From: an uncultured Pelagibacteraceae bacterium
GTDB lineage: Bacteria > Pseudomonadota > Alphaproteobacteria > Pelagibacterales > Pelagibacteraceae
Direction: 5' to 3'
DNA: 64,000 bases
Assembly (NCBI GenBank): GCA_902619835.1
Contig: CACNFS010000003.1
Span: forward strand, 1-64,000
Below the pieces are notes generated by a model. That model ran no database searches and was not told the DNA's origin. It saw nothing but the letters and a program-made list of their open reading frames with translations. Both the position numbers and the translations under genes were made by a program. Below are positions 37,460-46,202 of this stretch, piece after piece (within the stretch, counting starts at the first letter, position 1; each line of letters begins with the position of its first letter).

Positions 37460-38686
37460 ATGAAAGTTGCTGTTATCGGCTCAGGCATTTCAGGATTATC
37501 CTCCGCATATTTTCTCTCAAAAAAATATAAAGTTGATTTATACGAAAAAGACGACCATTTTGGAGGACACTCTTATACTTACGACATCAAAGAAAATGGC
37601 AAAGTAGTTCCAGTAGACCTTGGATTTATTGTTTTTAATGAGATCACGTATCCAAATTTAATAAATTTTTTCAATGAATTAAATGTTCCTTATGAAAAAA
37701 GCGACATGTCTTTTTCTGTATCGATAAAAAATAGCAACGTTGAGTATAGCGGAAGCGGTTTAAGTGGTATTTTTACTAATAAATTGAATCTATTTAATTT
37801 TAAATTTTTATATATGATTAGAGAAATTATCTCATTCTACAAAACTGCACCAGGATTATTACAAAGTGAAATTAAAGATGAAACATTAGGGAATTTTCTT
37901 AACAAAAAAAAGTTTTCAAAATACTTTATCGATTACCACTTGATGCCCATGGTTGCTGCTATCTGGTCTATGCCATTTAATAAAGCAAAGGAAATGCCAT
38001 TAAAATTTTTTTTGAATTTTTTTACTAATCACGGCTTATTTAAATTTAAGAATAGACCACAATGGTTTACAGTTTCAAACAGAAGTAGAGCTTATGTAAA
38101 AAAAGTTACAGATAAAATAAGTGGTGAAATTTTTAAAAATTACAAAGTCGACAAGTTAATTAGAAGCGATGACAATATCAGAGTAATTATTGGCAATGAA
38201 TATGTTGACTACGATCAAGTAGTTTTAGCCTCACATGCAGATCAAAGCTTAAAAATGATCGAAAAACCAACTGATCAAGAAAAGAACATTTTGGAAAAAT
38301 TTAATTATGTAAAAAATGAGGCTTATTTACATACCGATGAAAGACTAATGCCTCGTAAAAAAAAAGCTTGGTCTAGTTGGAATTCTGTTTCAGAGGAAGA
38401 AAAAACATGCATTACTTATTGGCTGAATAAACTTCAAAACTTAGAAACTTCTAAAAATTATTTTTTAACTTTAAACCCTATTTATAAAATTAATGAAAAT
38501 TCTGTTATAAAAAAAGTTTATTTTACTCACCCATATTTAAACTCAAAGAATACCGCGCTTCAAAAAGATCTAGGATTAATACAAGGTAAAAAAAGGACTT
38601 GGTTTTGTGGAAGTTATTTTGGTTACGGTTTTCATGAAGATGGATTAAAATCTTCTTTAGATTTAATAAATAACTTTAAAATTTGA
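37460..38686 (+). CDS. FAD-dependent oxidoreductase (flavin amine oxidase-like)
   Basis: VAVIGSGISGLSSAYFLSKKYKVDLYEKDDHFGGHSYTYDI; adjacent to DUF1365 and CFA synthase. Confidence 0.9.
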   Translation: MKVAVIGSGISGLSSAYFLSKKYKVDLYEKDDHFGGHSYTYDIKENGKVVPVDLGFIVFNEITYPNLINFFNELNVPYEKSDMSFSVSIKNSNVEYSGSGLSGIFTNKLNLFNFKFLYMIREIISFYKTAPGLLQSEIKDETLGNFLNKKKFSKYFIDYHLMPMVAAIWSMPFNKAKEMPLKFFLNFFTNHGLFKFKNRPQWFTVSNRSRAYVKKVTDKISGEIFKNYKVDKLIRSDDNIRVIIGNEYVDYDQVVLASHADQSLKMIEKPTDQEKNILEKFNYVKNEAYLHTDERLMPRKKKAWSSWNSVSEEEKTCITYWLNKLQNLETSKNYFLTLNPIYKINENSVIKKVYFTHPYLNSKNTALQKDLGLIQGKKRTWFCGSYFGYGFHEDGLKSSLDLINNFKI

Positions 38687-39444
38687 TGAACTCCTGTATT
38701 TATAATGGTGAAGTAACTCATACAAGATTTAAACCTGTAAGACATTTTTTTAAATATAAAACTTTTTCATTATTAGTTGATTTAGATGAAATCGATCAAT
38801 TAGACAGATCAGTAAATATTTTCTCCTATAATAAATTTAATATCTTCAGCTTTTATGACAAAGATCATGGAGAGCGTGACGGAAGTAATTTAAAGGAGTG
38901 GGTTCTTAAAAATATTAACAAGTTCAATATAAACGGTAAAATTAATAAAATTAAATTACTTTGTTATCCAAGAATTTTTGGATATGTGTTTAATCCCTTA
39001 AGTATTTTTTATTGCTACGAGGACAATAAATTAAAGGCAATTTTTTACGAGGTAAAAAATACTTTTAATGAGCAGCATACATACATTTTTAAAATTAAAG
39101 ATAACGAGGAAATAGCTCAAAAATGCAAAAAAAAGTTTTATGTATCACCATTTATGGACATGGAAACTTACTATAATTTTAAATTACTTAATCCAAATGA
39201 TAAACTCTCAGTCTTTATTAAACAAACAGACTCGACAGGAACAATTTTAACAGCTACCCAAACAGGAGAGAGAAAGGAATTGAGCTCTAAACAACTCGTA
39301 GTTAATTTTTTTAAATATCCTTTAATGACAATTAAAATTATTGGTTCGATACATTTTGAAGCATTACTTTTATGGAAAAAAGGAGCAATATATAGAAAAA
39401 GAGATGCTAAATTAAAAAATAATTTAAGTTACGAAGAATATTAA
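38683..39444 (+). CDS. DUF1365 family protein
   Basis: CIYNGEVTHTRFKPVRHFFKYKTFSLLVDLDEI; YPRIFGYVFNPLSIFYCYED; PFMDMETYYNFK. Confidence 0.92.
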   Translation: MMNSCIYNGEVTHTRFKPVRHFFKYKTFSLLVDLDEIDQLDRSVNIFSYNKFNIFSFYDKDHGERDGSNLKEWVLKNINKFNINGKINKIKLLCYPRIFGYVFNPLSIFYCYEDNKLKAIFYEVKNTFNEQHTYIFKIKDNEEIAQKCKKKFYVSPFMDMETYYNFKLLNPNDKLSVFIKQTDSTGTILTATQTGERKELSSKQLVVNFFKYPLMTIKIIGSIHFEALLLWKKGAIYRKRDAKLKNNLSYEEY

Positions 39445-40634
39445 TGAGTCTAAAAAAAATTTCAGAAAAATTTGTTTTGAACAAATTAAAGAAAATTTCG
39501 CAAGGAAATCTTAAACTAATTAATTATGATGGACAAGTTTTTCACTTTGGCGACTTAGAAAGCAAATTATCCTCAAATATCAAAATTAACAATCCTAATT
39601 TTTATTTAAACGTCGTTATGGGTGGAAGCTCAGCTTTAGGAGAAGCGCATATGAAAAAAGATTTTTATACATCAAATTTGACTGATTTAATTGAGCTTAC
39701 TGCGAGAAATATCAACACAATCTATTCTTTTTCAGGAAGTTTAAAATTACAAAAAATCAAAAATTTTCTGAAAAAAATATTTGCATCAAATACAAAGTCT
39801 AAAAGTATAAAATATATTTCAAAACATTATGATTTAGGGAATGAATTTTTTTCATTATGGCTTGATCAATCTCTTACTTATTCTAGTGCAGTTTATAAAA
39901 ACGAGAAAGATAATTTAGAAATCGCTCAAAGAAATAAATTTCAAGAACTTATTAATTTAATGAATATAAAAGACGGCAATAAGGTTTTAGAAATTGGATG
40001 TGGTTGGGGCGGTTTCGCTGAATTCCTAGCTAAAAATTATGATGTAAGTGTGGATTGTATTACGATTTCAAAAAATCAATATGAATTTACAAAAAAAAAG
40101 ATATTCAACTCAGGTTTAAACAATAAAGTTAATGTAAAGTTTTTAGATTACAGAGACCTTCAGGAAAAATATGATCACGTAGCTTCAATAGAAATGATTG
40201 AGGCTGTCGGTGAAAAATATATGGACCAATATTTTGGCACAATAAAAAAAGTGCTTAATAATAATGGAACTGCTGCTATTCAAGGTATCGTGATAAAAGA
40301 TGTTTTATTTGAAAGATATAGGGCAAATGAAGATTTTATTCAAAAATATATATTTCCAGGTGGTTTTTTACCTTCAATTAAATTTATGGAAAATATTATT
40401 AAAAAAAATGACCTCAAACTTGAAAAAATTAATACTTACTCGGATGATTATGCCAGAACTTTAGCAACTTGGAGAAAAAATTTTTTAGGTGTTTGGGAAA
40501 AAATTAGTCCACTTGGTTTTGATGATTATTTTAAGCGAATGTGGGAATTTTATTTATCCTATTGTGAAGGAGGTTTTAAGTCTAGAAACATTAACTTGAT
40601 TCAATTCTCTATGTCTAATAGATATTCGTCATGA
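39444..40634 (+). CDS. Cyclopropane-fatty-acyl-phospholipid synthase family SAM methyltransferase
   Basis: ISKHYDLGNEFFSLWLDQSLTYSSAVY; LEIGCGWGGFAEFLAKNYDVSVDCITISKNQYEF; EMIEAVGEKYMDQYF. Confidence 0.93.
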   Translation: MSLKKISEKFVLNKLKKISQGNLKLINYDGQVFHFGDLESKLSSNIKINNPNFYLNVVMGGSSALGEAHMKKDFYTSNLTDLIELTARNINTIYSFSGSLKLQKIKNFLKKIFASNTKSKSIKYISKHYDLGNEFFSLWLDQSLTYSSAVYKNEKDNLEIAQRNKFQELINLMNIKDGNKVLEIGCGWGGFAEFLAKNYDVSVDCITISKNQYEFTKKKIFNSGLNNKVNVKFLDYRDLQEKYDHVASIEMIEAVGEKYMDQYFGTIKKVLNNNGTAAIQGIVIKDVLFERYRANEDFIQKYIFPGGFLPSIKFMENIIKKNDLKLEKINTYSDDYARTLATWRKNFLGVWEKISPLGFDDYFKRMWEFYLSYCEGGFKSRNINLIQFSMSNRYSS

Positions 40635-41155
40635 AAAAATTTATAATACTATTTCTACTAATTTTAACAACAGGATGTGCAAACAAAATGAAACCAACTG
40701 ATTTTAAAGACCAAAAACCAAGACTAGTTATTGAAAATTATTTATCAGGCAATGTTAAAGCTTGGGGAGTATTACAAAATAGATCTGGAAAAGTTACAAG
40801 ACAATTTAAAGCTGATTTAAACGGAAAATGGGATGGCTCCAAGTTAATTTTAGATGAAGTTTTTGATTGGAACGATGGGGAAAGACAAACTCGTCAATGG
40901 ACAATTAAAAAAATTGATGAGCATAATTATGATGGAACAGCATCTGATGTAGTTGGAACAGCTAAAGGATATTCATACGGTCCAGCTTTTAAATTTGAGT
41001 ATGTATTACTTGTGCCAGTTAAAGGCAAAAATATTAAAATTACTTTTGATGATTGGATTTTCATGCAAGACGAGCGTGTGGCAATAAACAGAGCTACAAT
41101 GACTAAATTCGGAATTAAAGTTGCTGAATTAACTGTAATGTTTGTAAAAGATTAA
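40631..41155 (+). CDS. DUF3833 family lipoprotein
   Basis: Lipobox LTTGC; VKAWGVLQNRSGKVTRQFKADLNGKWDG...LDEVFDWNDGERQTRQWTI. Confidence 0.85.
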   Translation: MKKFIILFLLILTTGCANKMKPTDFKDQKPRLVIENYLSGNVKAWGVLQNRSGKVTRQFKADLNGKWDGSKLILDEVFDWNDGERQTRQWTIKKIDEHNYDGTASDVVGTAKGYSYGPAFKFEYVLLVPVKGKNIKITFDDWIFMQDERVAINRATMTKFGIKVAELTVMFVKD

Positions 41156-41156
41156 T

Positions 41157-41747
41157 ATGTTCGAACTTCCTAAATTAGATTACGCTAATTCGGCTCTTTC
41201 TCCAATAATGTCTGAACAAACTTTGGATTTACATCACGGTAAACACCATCAAACATATATTACAAATCTAAATAATTTAATAAAAGGTTCCGATTATGAA
41301 AAATTGTCTTTGGAAGATATAATTAAAAAATCTTCTATCGAAAAAAAAATAGGTATTTTTAACAATGCTAGCCAGCACTGGAATCATAATCTTTTTTGGA
41401 AATGCATGAAACCTAATGGCGGAGGAAATGTTCCATCTAAACTTGAAAATAAGATAAAAAAAGATTTCGGAAGTTTTGAAAAATTTAGGGAGGAATTCAT
41501 CAATGCTGGAGTTACTCAATTTGGATCTGGTTGGTGTTGGTTATCTTTAAAAGAAAAAGAAGATAAGCTTGTAGTAACTAAATCACCAAATGCTGAAAAC
41601 CCAATAATTCACAATATGAAACCTATATTAGGGTGTGATGTTTGGGAGCATTCTTATTACTTAGATTACAGAAACAAAAGACCAGCTTACTTAGAAAATT
41701 TTTTTGATAAACTAATTAATTGGGAATATATCGACTCTCTTCTTTAA
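41157..41747 (+). CDS. sodB: Superoxide dismutase (Fe/Mn)
   Basis: LDLHHGKHHQTYITNLNNLIKG, FNNASQHWNHNLFWKCM, FGSGWCWL, DVWEHSYYLDYRNKRPAYLENFFD. Confidence 0.96.
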   Translation: MFELPKLDYANSALSPIMSEQTLDLHHGKHHQTYITNLNNLIKGSDYEKLSLEDIIKKSSIEKKIGIFNNASQHWNHNLFWKCMKPNGGGNVPSKLENKIKKDFGSFEKFREEFINAGVTQFGSGWCWLSLKEKEDKLVVTKSPNAENPIIHNMKPILGCDVWEHSYYLDYRNKRPAYLENFFDKLINWEYIDSLL

Positions 41748-42500
41748 CTATCTTTTGACAAGCTTGTCTACTAAAAATAAATAAATTCTATAAGGTAATA
41801 TTCTTAAAAATTTTAAAGTTAAAGTTAAGCCTTTTGGGAAATGAATTTCAAAAGCATTTCCTTTCACTAATCCATTAAATATTTTTTCTGCAGCGTATTT
41901 AGGAGTTTTTAAAAACGGCATAGGAAATTCATTTTTATCAGTCAATGGAGTTTTAATGAAACCTGGTGATATAACAGAGACTCTTACCCCAAATTTTTTA
42001 AAATCAAAGTAAATACTTTCACTAAAATTAGTTAGAGCAGCTTTTGAAGGACCATAACCACTAGAATTAGGCAGTCCCCTATAACCAGCTATCGATGAAA
42101 CAATAGAAATGTGTCCAGATTTTTTATTTTTAAAATAATCTTCAACAGATTTTACACAGTCGATTACACCCAAAAAATTAACATTCATTACATTTTTAAT
42201 TTTATCTGGATCTATATTTTGCTCATCTTTTGGTTCATAAGTCCCGCTTGAAAATAGACATATATCTAAATTTTCAAACTCTTTAATAATATTTTTAAAA
42301 ACGTCGCTTATTTGAGATCGATTTGTTACATCTAACGGAAACGATTTAATATTTGGATTTTTAGCTAATTCATCAAGTAACTCTTTTCTTCTAGCAGATA
42401 CAGCTACTTTCCATCCTTCATTAGCAAATTTTTCAGCTACAGCCTTTCCTATCCCACTACTTGCACCTGTAATCCATATTTTTTTCTGATTTTCTGACAT
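41748..42500 (-). CDS. SDR family NAD(P)-dependent oxidoreductase
   Basis: WITGASSGIGKAVAEKFANEGWKVAVSARR; SGYGPSKAAL. Confidence 0.92.
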   Translation of the reverse strand: MSENQKKIWITGASSGIGKAVAEKFANEGWKVAVSARRKELLDELAKNPNIKSFPLDVTNRSQISDVFKNIIKEFENLDICLFSSGTYEPKDEQNIDPDKIKNVMNVNFLGVIDCVKSVEDYFKNKKSGHISIVSSIAGYRGLPNSSGYGPSKAALTNFSESIYFDFKKFGVRVSVISPGFIKTPLTDKNEFPMPFLKTPKYAAEKIFNGLVKGNAFEIHFPKGLTLTLKFLRILPYRIYLFLVDKLVKR

Positions 42501-42521
42501 TAATTAGTTATATCTCATATT

Positions 42522-42986
42522 ATGACAAAGAATAAATATTTATCTTTAACTATAATTTTATTAATTACCTTTGTAGCACCTGCAATAGGAGGTTATGCGA
42601 CATCAGCATTTAAAGAGCCCTGGTACTCACAGATAATATTGCCAAGTTTTAACCCTCCAAGTTGGGTATTTGCACCTGTATGGTCGAGTTTATATTTTTT
42701 GATGTCATTAGCTATTTGGAAAATATGGATAAAAATTTTCGATAGTAAATTAATTAAATTATATTTTGTGCATATATTTTTTAATAGCACGTGGACCATT
42801 GTATTTTTTGGATTTCACCAAATTGGTTTAGCATTAATAAATCTTATTATAATTTTAGTATTTATAATTATTTTGATGAAAGAATACTTTAGCAAAGATA
42901 AAATTAGTTTCTATTTAATGATACCCTACATATCTTGGACAAGCTATGCGTTGGTTTTAAATAGCGCAATATTTTTATTGAATTAA
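42522..42986 (+). CDS. tspO: TspO/MBR family tryptophan-rich sensory protein
   Basis: PWYSQIILPSFNPPSWVFAPVWSSLYFLMSLAIWKIW; 5 TM. Confidence 0.92.
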   Translation: MTKNKYLSLTIILLITFVAPAIGGYATSAFKEPWYSQIILPSFNPPSWVFAPVWSSLYFLMSLAIWKIWIKIFDSKLIKLYFVHIFFNSTWTIVFFGFHQIGLALINLIIILVFIIILMKEYFSKDKISFYLMIPYISWTSYALVLNSAIFLLN

Positions 42987-43453
42987 AACCATCTTTTTGG
43001 ATAAGTTCTTTTCAAGATAAATTTATTAATCAAAACCGATAGAAAAATTATAACAATAGTTCCGACAAATACTGGAAAAATAATATAATTAAGTGATACA
43101 TCAGCAAATAAAGCAATAAGAGGATTCGCTGCAGCTGGCGGATGTATTATTTTTAAATACATCATGAATGTAACAGTCGTTCCAACCGATAAACCAAGAG
43201 TGATAAATGAGATACCAAAAAATTCATTAAATAAAATTCCAATAATAATTCCTAAAAGGTGCCCAAAAAAAATATTTCGCGGTTGAGCAAACTCACTTTC
43301 GTGAAAGACTAAAACTATGAGAGTTGTAGAGCCAAAAGAGAACATTAACCAAAATCCTGTGGATGTTTCAAAGCTTAAAAATGATAATATTCCTATAATC
43401 ACTGAAGCTGCTACTCCTGCCACTAAAGGCTCAAAATTTTTAGATATTTTCAT
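42983..43453 (-). CDS. HPP family membrane protein
   Basis: FGSTTLIVLVFHESEFAQPRNIFFGHLLGIIIGILFNEFFG; IIHPPAAANPLIALF. Confidence 0.9.
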   Translation of the reverse strand: MKISKNFEPLVAGVAASVIIGILSFLSFETSTGFWLMFSFGSTTLIVLVFHESEFAQPRNIFFGHLLGIIIGILFNEFFGISFITLGLSVGTTVTFMMYLKIIHPPAAANPLIALFADVSLNYIIFPVFVGTIVIIFLSVLINKFILKRTYPKRWF

Positions 43454-43488
43454 ATATATTTTATTTTAAATTAAGTTATATACACATA

Positions 43489-44280
43489 ATGAATTATAAA
43501 AAATCATTCAACTTTTTAAAAAAATTACCTTCAAAATTAAACTTATTTTATAAGAAAAAATCTAAATCTGGAATAAAAGTAAATAATAAATCTAAATCAA
43601 AAAAAGATTTTGATCCTGTGACAAATTTTGACAGAGCTTTCGAAAAATATATTCGAACTCTAATTAATAAGAATTTTCCTAATGACTCAATTATTGGAGA
43701 AGAATTTCAGGACAAGCCTTCATCAAATCATTTAAAATGGTCTATCGATCCTATTGATGGAACAAGAGCTTTCGTTATAGGTGCACCGACATGGTCAAAT
43801 TTAATTAGCTTGTCATATCATGACAAATCACTTTTAGGATTAGCTAATTTCCCAGAGCTTAATAAATATTATATAAATAACAAAAGTCATTCTTATGTTT
43901 TTAAAAATAATAAAGGATTTGTCCTTCGATCATCTAATAATGACAATCTAAAAACTATAAAAATTATTGGAAATTTTCACGGAACTTTAAGTTATGAAAG
44001 ACAGCGTAAAGTCATTAAAAAGTTTGGTTGGTCATTTAGGTTAGCTGGATTTGATGCCTTAAATTATTGTTTACTCGCAGAGGGGAAAGTTGATGCAGTT
44101 ATTGAGGCAAATTTAAAACCTTATGATATACTCCCATTAATACCAATTATAAAAAATTCTGGAGCAATAGTTACTAATTGGGATAATCAAGCTGCGGAAA
44201 ATGGAGGCAATATTTTGGCTACATCAAATAGAAGTTTACATCATAAAATTCTAAAACTTTTAAAACCTTTTGCAAAATAA
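43489..44280 (+). CDS. hisN: Inositol-monophosphatase family protein, probable histidinol-phosphatase
   Basis: DPVTNFDRAFEKYIRTLI, IIGEEF, WSIDPIDGTRAFVIGAPTWSNLISL, AEGKVDAVIEANLKPYDILPLIPIIKNSGAIVTNWDN. Confidence 0.82.
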   Translation: MNYKKSFNFLKKLPSKLNLFYKKKSKSGIKVNNKSKSKKDFDPVTNFDRAFEKYIRTLINKNFPNDSIIGEEFQDKPSSNHLKWSIDPIDGTRAFVIGAPTWSNLISLSYHDKSLLGLANFPELNKYYINNKSHSYVFKNNKGFVLRSSNNDNLKTIKIIGNFHGTLSYERQRKVIKKFGWSFRLAGFDALNYCLLAEGKVDAVIEANLKPYDILPLIPIIKNSGAIVTNWDNQAAENGGNILATSNRSLHHKILKLLKPFAK

Positions 44281-44802
44281 ATGATTAACTTGTTCGTAAG
44301 CAGAATATTCAGAGCTATAAAAATTGATATAGAATTATTTGAAGAGGTAGAAAAAGATAAAAAAGCAACTTTTCAAGCTGGTGGAGTTGTTGTTTTGTCT
44401 AGTTTAGCAGCTGGCGTTGGATCGATACATTTAGGAGCAACAAATTTTTTGATTGCTCCAGCTTTGTCATTACTTAGTTGGTATGTTTGGGCTTACATAA
44501 TTTATTTTGTTGGTGTTAAATTATTTGGAGACAATAAAACTAAAAGTGATCACGGTGAGCTTTTAAGAACAATTGGATTTTCAAGCGCACCAGGACTAAT
44601 TAGAGTTTTTGGTGTAACTCCTGAACTTATGACAGTAACATTTGTTGGATCAGCTTTTTGGATGTTAGCATGTATGGTGGTAGCTGTTAAATCTGCTTTA
44701 GATTATGATAGTTTATGGAAAGCTTTTGGTGTTGTGGTTGTTTCCTGGATAGTTCAGGCTTTTTTCTTATTTTTAATACTAGTTTTATTTAAAGGAATTT
44801 AA
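44281..44802 (+). CDS. Yip1 family membrane protein
   Basis: TFQAGGVVVLSSLAAGVGSI ... LSWYVWAYIIYFVGVKLFGDNKTKSDHGELLRTIGFSSAPGLIRVFG. Confidence 0.72.
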   Translation: MINLFVSRIFRAIKIDIELFEEVEKDKKATFQAGGVVVLSSLAAGVGSIHLGATNFLIAPALSLLSWYVWAYIIYFVGVKLFGDNKTKSDHGELLRTIGFSSAPGLIRVFGVTPELMTVTFVGSAFWMLACMVVAVKSALDYDSLWKAFGVVVVSWIVQAFFLFLILVLFKGI

Positions 44803-44963
44803 AGCGGAAATATTCTTTTAGAAAGATGGCAACTATTACAAATTTTGTAGTTATAAATTATTAAATTTTGTTTTACAGTTTCATCTTCATTTTTGCACTC
44901 TTCACATATATTATCTATTTTTCTGCCATCATTATCTATGACAATATGATCATCGTTTTTCAT
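44799..44963 (-). CDS. 54-aa zinc-ribbon-like small protein
   Basis: Manual translation: MKNDDHIVIDNDGRKIDNICEECKNEDETVKQNLIIYNYKICNSCHLSKRIFPL; paired CxxC motifs (CEEC/CNSC); fills the gap between Yip1 gene and msrA; absent from supplied ORF track. Confidence 0.6.
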   Translation of the reverse strand: MKNDDHIVIDNDGRKIDNICEECKNEDETVKQNLIIYNYKICNSCHLSKRIFPL

Positions 44964-44986
44964 AAATATTAATATATCATCAAATA

Positions 44987-45559
44987 ATGAAAAAATATTT
45001 TATTATTATTTCAATTTTTCTAATTAACCATTTTGCAAATGCTCAAGAATATAAAAAAGCTTACTTTGCTGGTGGATGTTTTTGGTGCATGGAGGAGTCA
45101 TTTGATCAAATTAATGGAGTTATTTCTACTATTTCGGGTTATTCTGGTGGAAATTTAAAAAACCCAACTTACCAAGATGTTATTTACAAAGACACTGGCC
45201 ATGTAGAAGCTATAGAATTAACATACGACCCTAAAATAATTAATTTTGAAAAACTTTTAGATATTTATTGGAAAAATATTGACCCTTTTGATTCTGCAGG
45301 ACAATTTTGCGATAAAGGAAAAAGCTACAGATCAGTAATTTTTTTTCAAACACAACCAGAAAAAGAATTTATTGATAAATCCTTTAAAAAATTGGAAAAA
45401 CTATTTAACAATAAAATTGTAACTTTAGTTTGGAAATTTGAGAAATTTTATCCTGCCGAAGATTATCACCAAGATTATTATGAAAAAAACTTTATTAGAT
45501 ACCTTATGTATAAAAAGGGGTGTAAAAGAGAAGAGACCTTGAAAAAAATATGGAATTGA
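44987..45559 (+). CDS. msrA: Peptide-methionine (S)-S-oxide reductase with signal peptide
   Basis: AYFAGGCFWCMEESFDQINGVISTISGYSGG; signal MKKYFIIISIFLINHFANAQ. Confidence 0.95.
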   Translation: MKKYFIIISIFLINHFANAQEYKKAYFAGGCFWCMEESFDQINGVISTISGYSGGNLKNPTYQDVIYKDTGHVEAIELTYDPKIINFEKLLDIYWKNIDPFDSAGQFCDKGKSYRSVIFFQTQPEKEFIDKSFKKLEKLFNNKIVTLVWKFEKFYPAEDYHQDYYEKNFIRYLMYKKGCKREETLKKIWN

Positions 45560-46005
45560 AAAAATTACTTATAACAATTTTTTTTGTTGGTTTGTTAAAT
45601 TCTGCTGAAGCAGAAATGATTAAGCCTGCAGAAAATTTATCTGCTTATGATGTAATAAAAATTCAATTAAATGCTCTCAAGAATAATGATAAGGATGACA
45701 CTGGGATAAAACAAACTTGGTTATTTGCTCATCCAGATAATAAAAAAATGACCGGGCCTTATGATCGATTTAGAATAATGCTTTATGATGTGCACTACAG
45801 AATCCTTTTAAATCATTTCTCTCATAAAATAGATTTAATCACGAAAACTGATAACAAATTTGTTTATGGAGTAAAAGTTTTAAGTGATGAAAAAAAACAA
45901 TTCTTCTATTTATGGCATGTTGAAAGAGGAAATGACAAAGATTGTAAAAGTTGTTGGTTTACCTCTGGTGTCTCAATGCCAACAGATCAAGGTAATTCAA
46001 TTTGA
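45550..46005 (+). CDS. Secreted hypothetical protein (DUF4864-like)
   Basis: Signal peptide; LSAYDVIKIQLNALKNNDKDDTGIKQTWLFAHPDNKKMTGPYDRFRIML. Confidence 0.6.
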   Translation: MELKKLLITIFFVGLLNSAEAEMIKPAENLSAYDVIKIQLNALKNNDKDDTGIKQTWLFAHPDNKKMTGPYDRFRIMLYDVHYRILLNHFSHKIDLITKTDNKFVYGVKVLSDEKKQFFYLWHVERGNDKDCKSCWFTSGVSMPTDQGNSI

Positions 46006-46202
46006 AAAGACCTCCCTTTGCAATTAGATATTTAATAATTGGTGCAATATTAGTTTTGCCACCAATACTAAGCACTCATTATGGAACAATTTATTTGGGA
46101 AAAAATAATGGGGTTCTACTAGGTTTCTCCGTAGGAATTATTTGCGTATCATTTGCTTGTTGGAAACTTTTCATAGATGGTTGGAGAGATGACGAGGACT
46201 AA
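46002..46202 (+). CDS. Small membrane protein (TTG start)
   Basis: 66 aa, two TM segments; 4-nt overlap with upstream gene and 1-nt with downstream gene. Confidence 0.55.
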   Translation: MKRPPFAIRYLIIGAILVLPPILSTHYGTIYLGKNNGVLLGFSVGIICVSFACWKLFIDGWRDDED

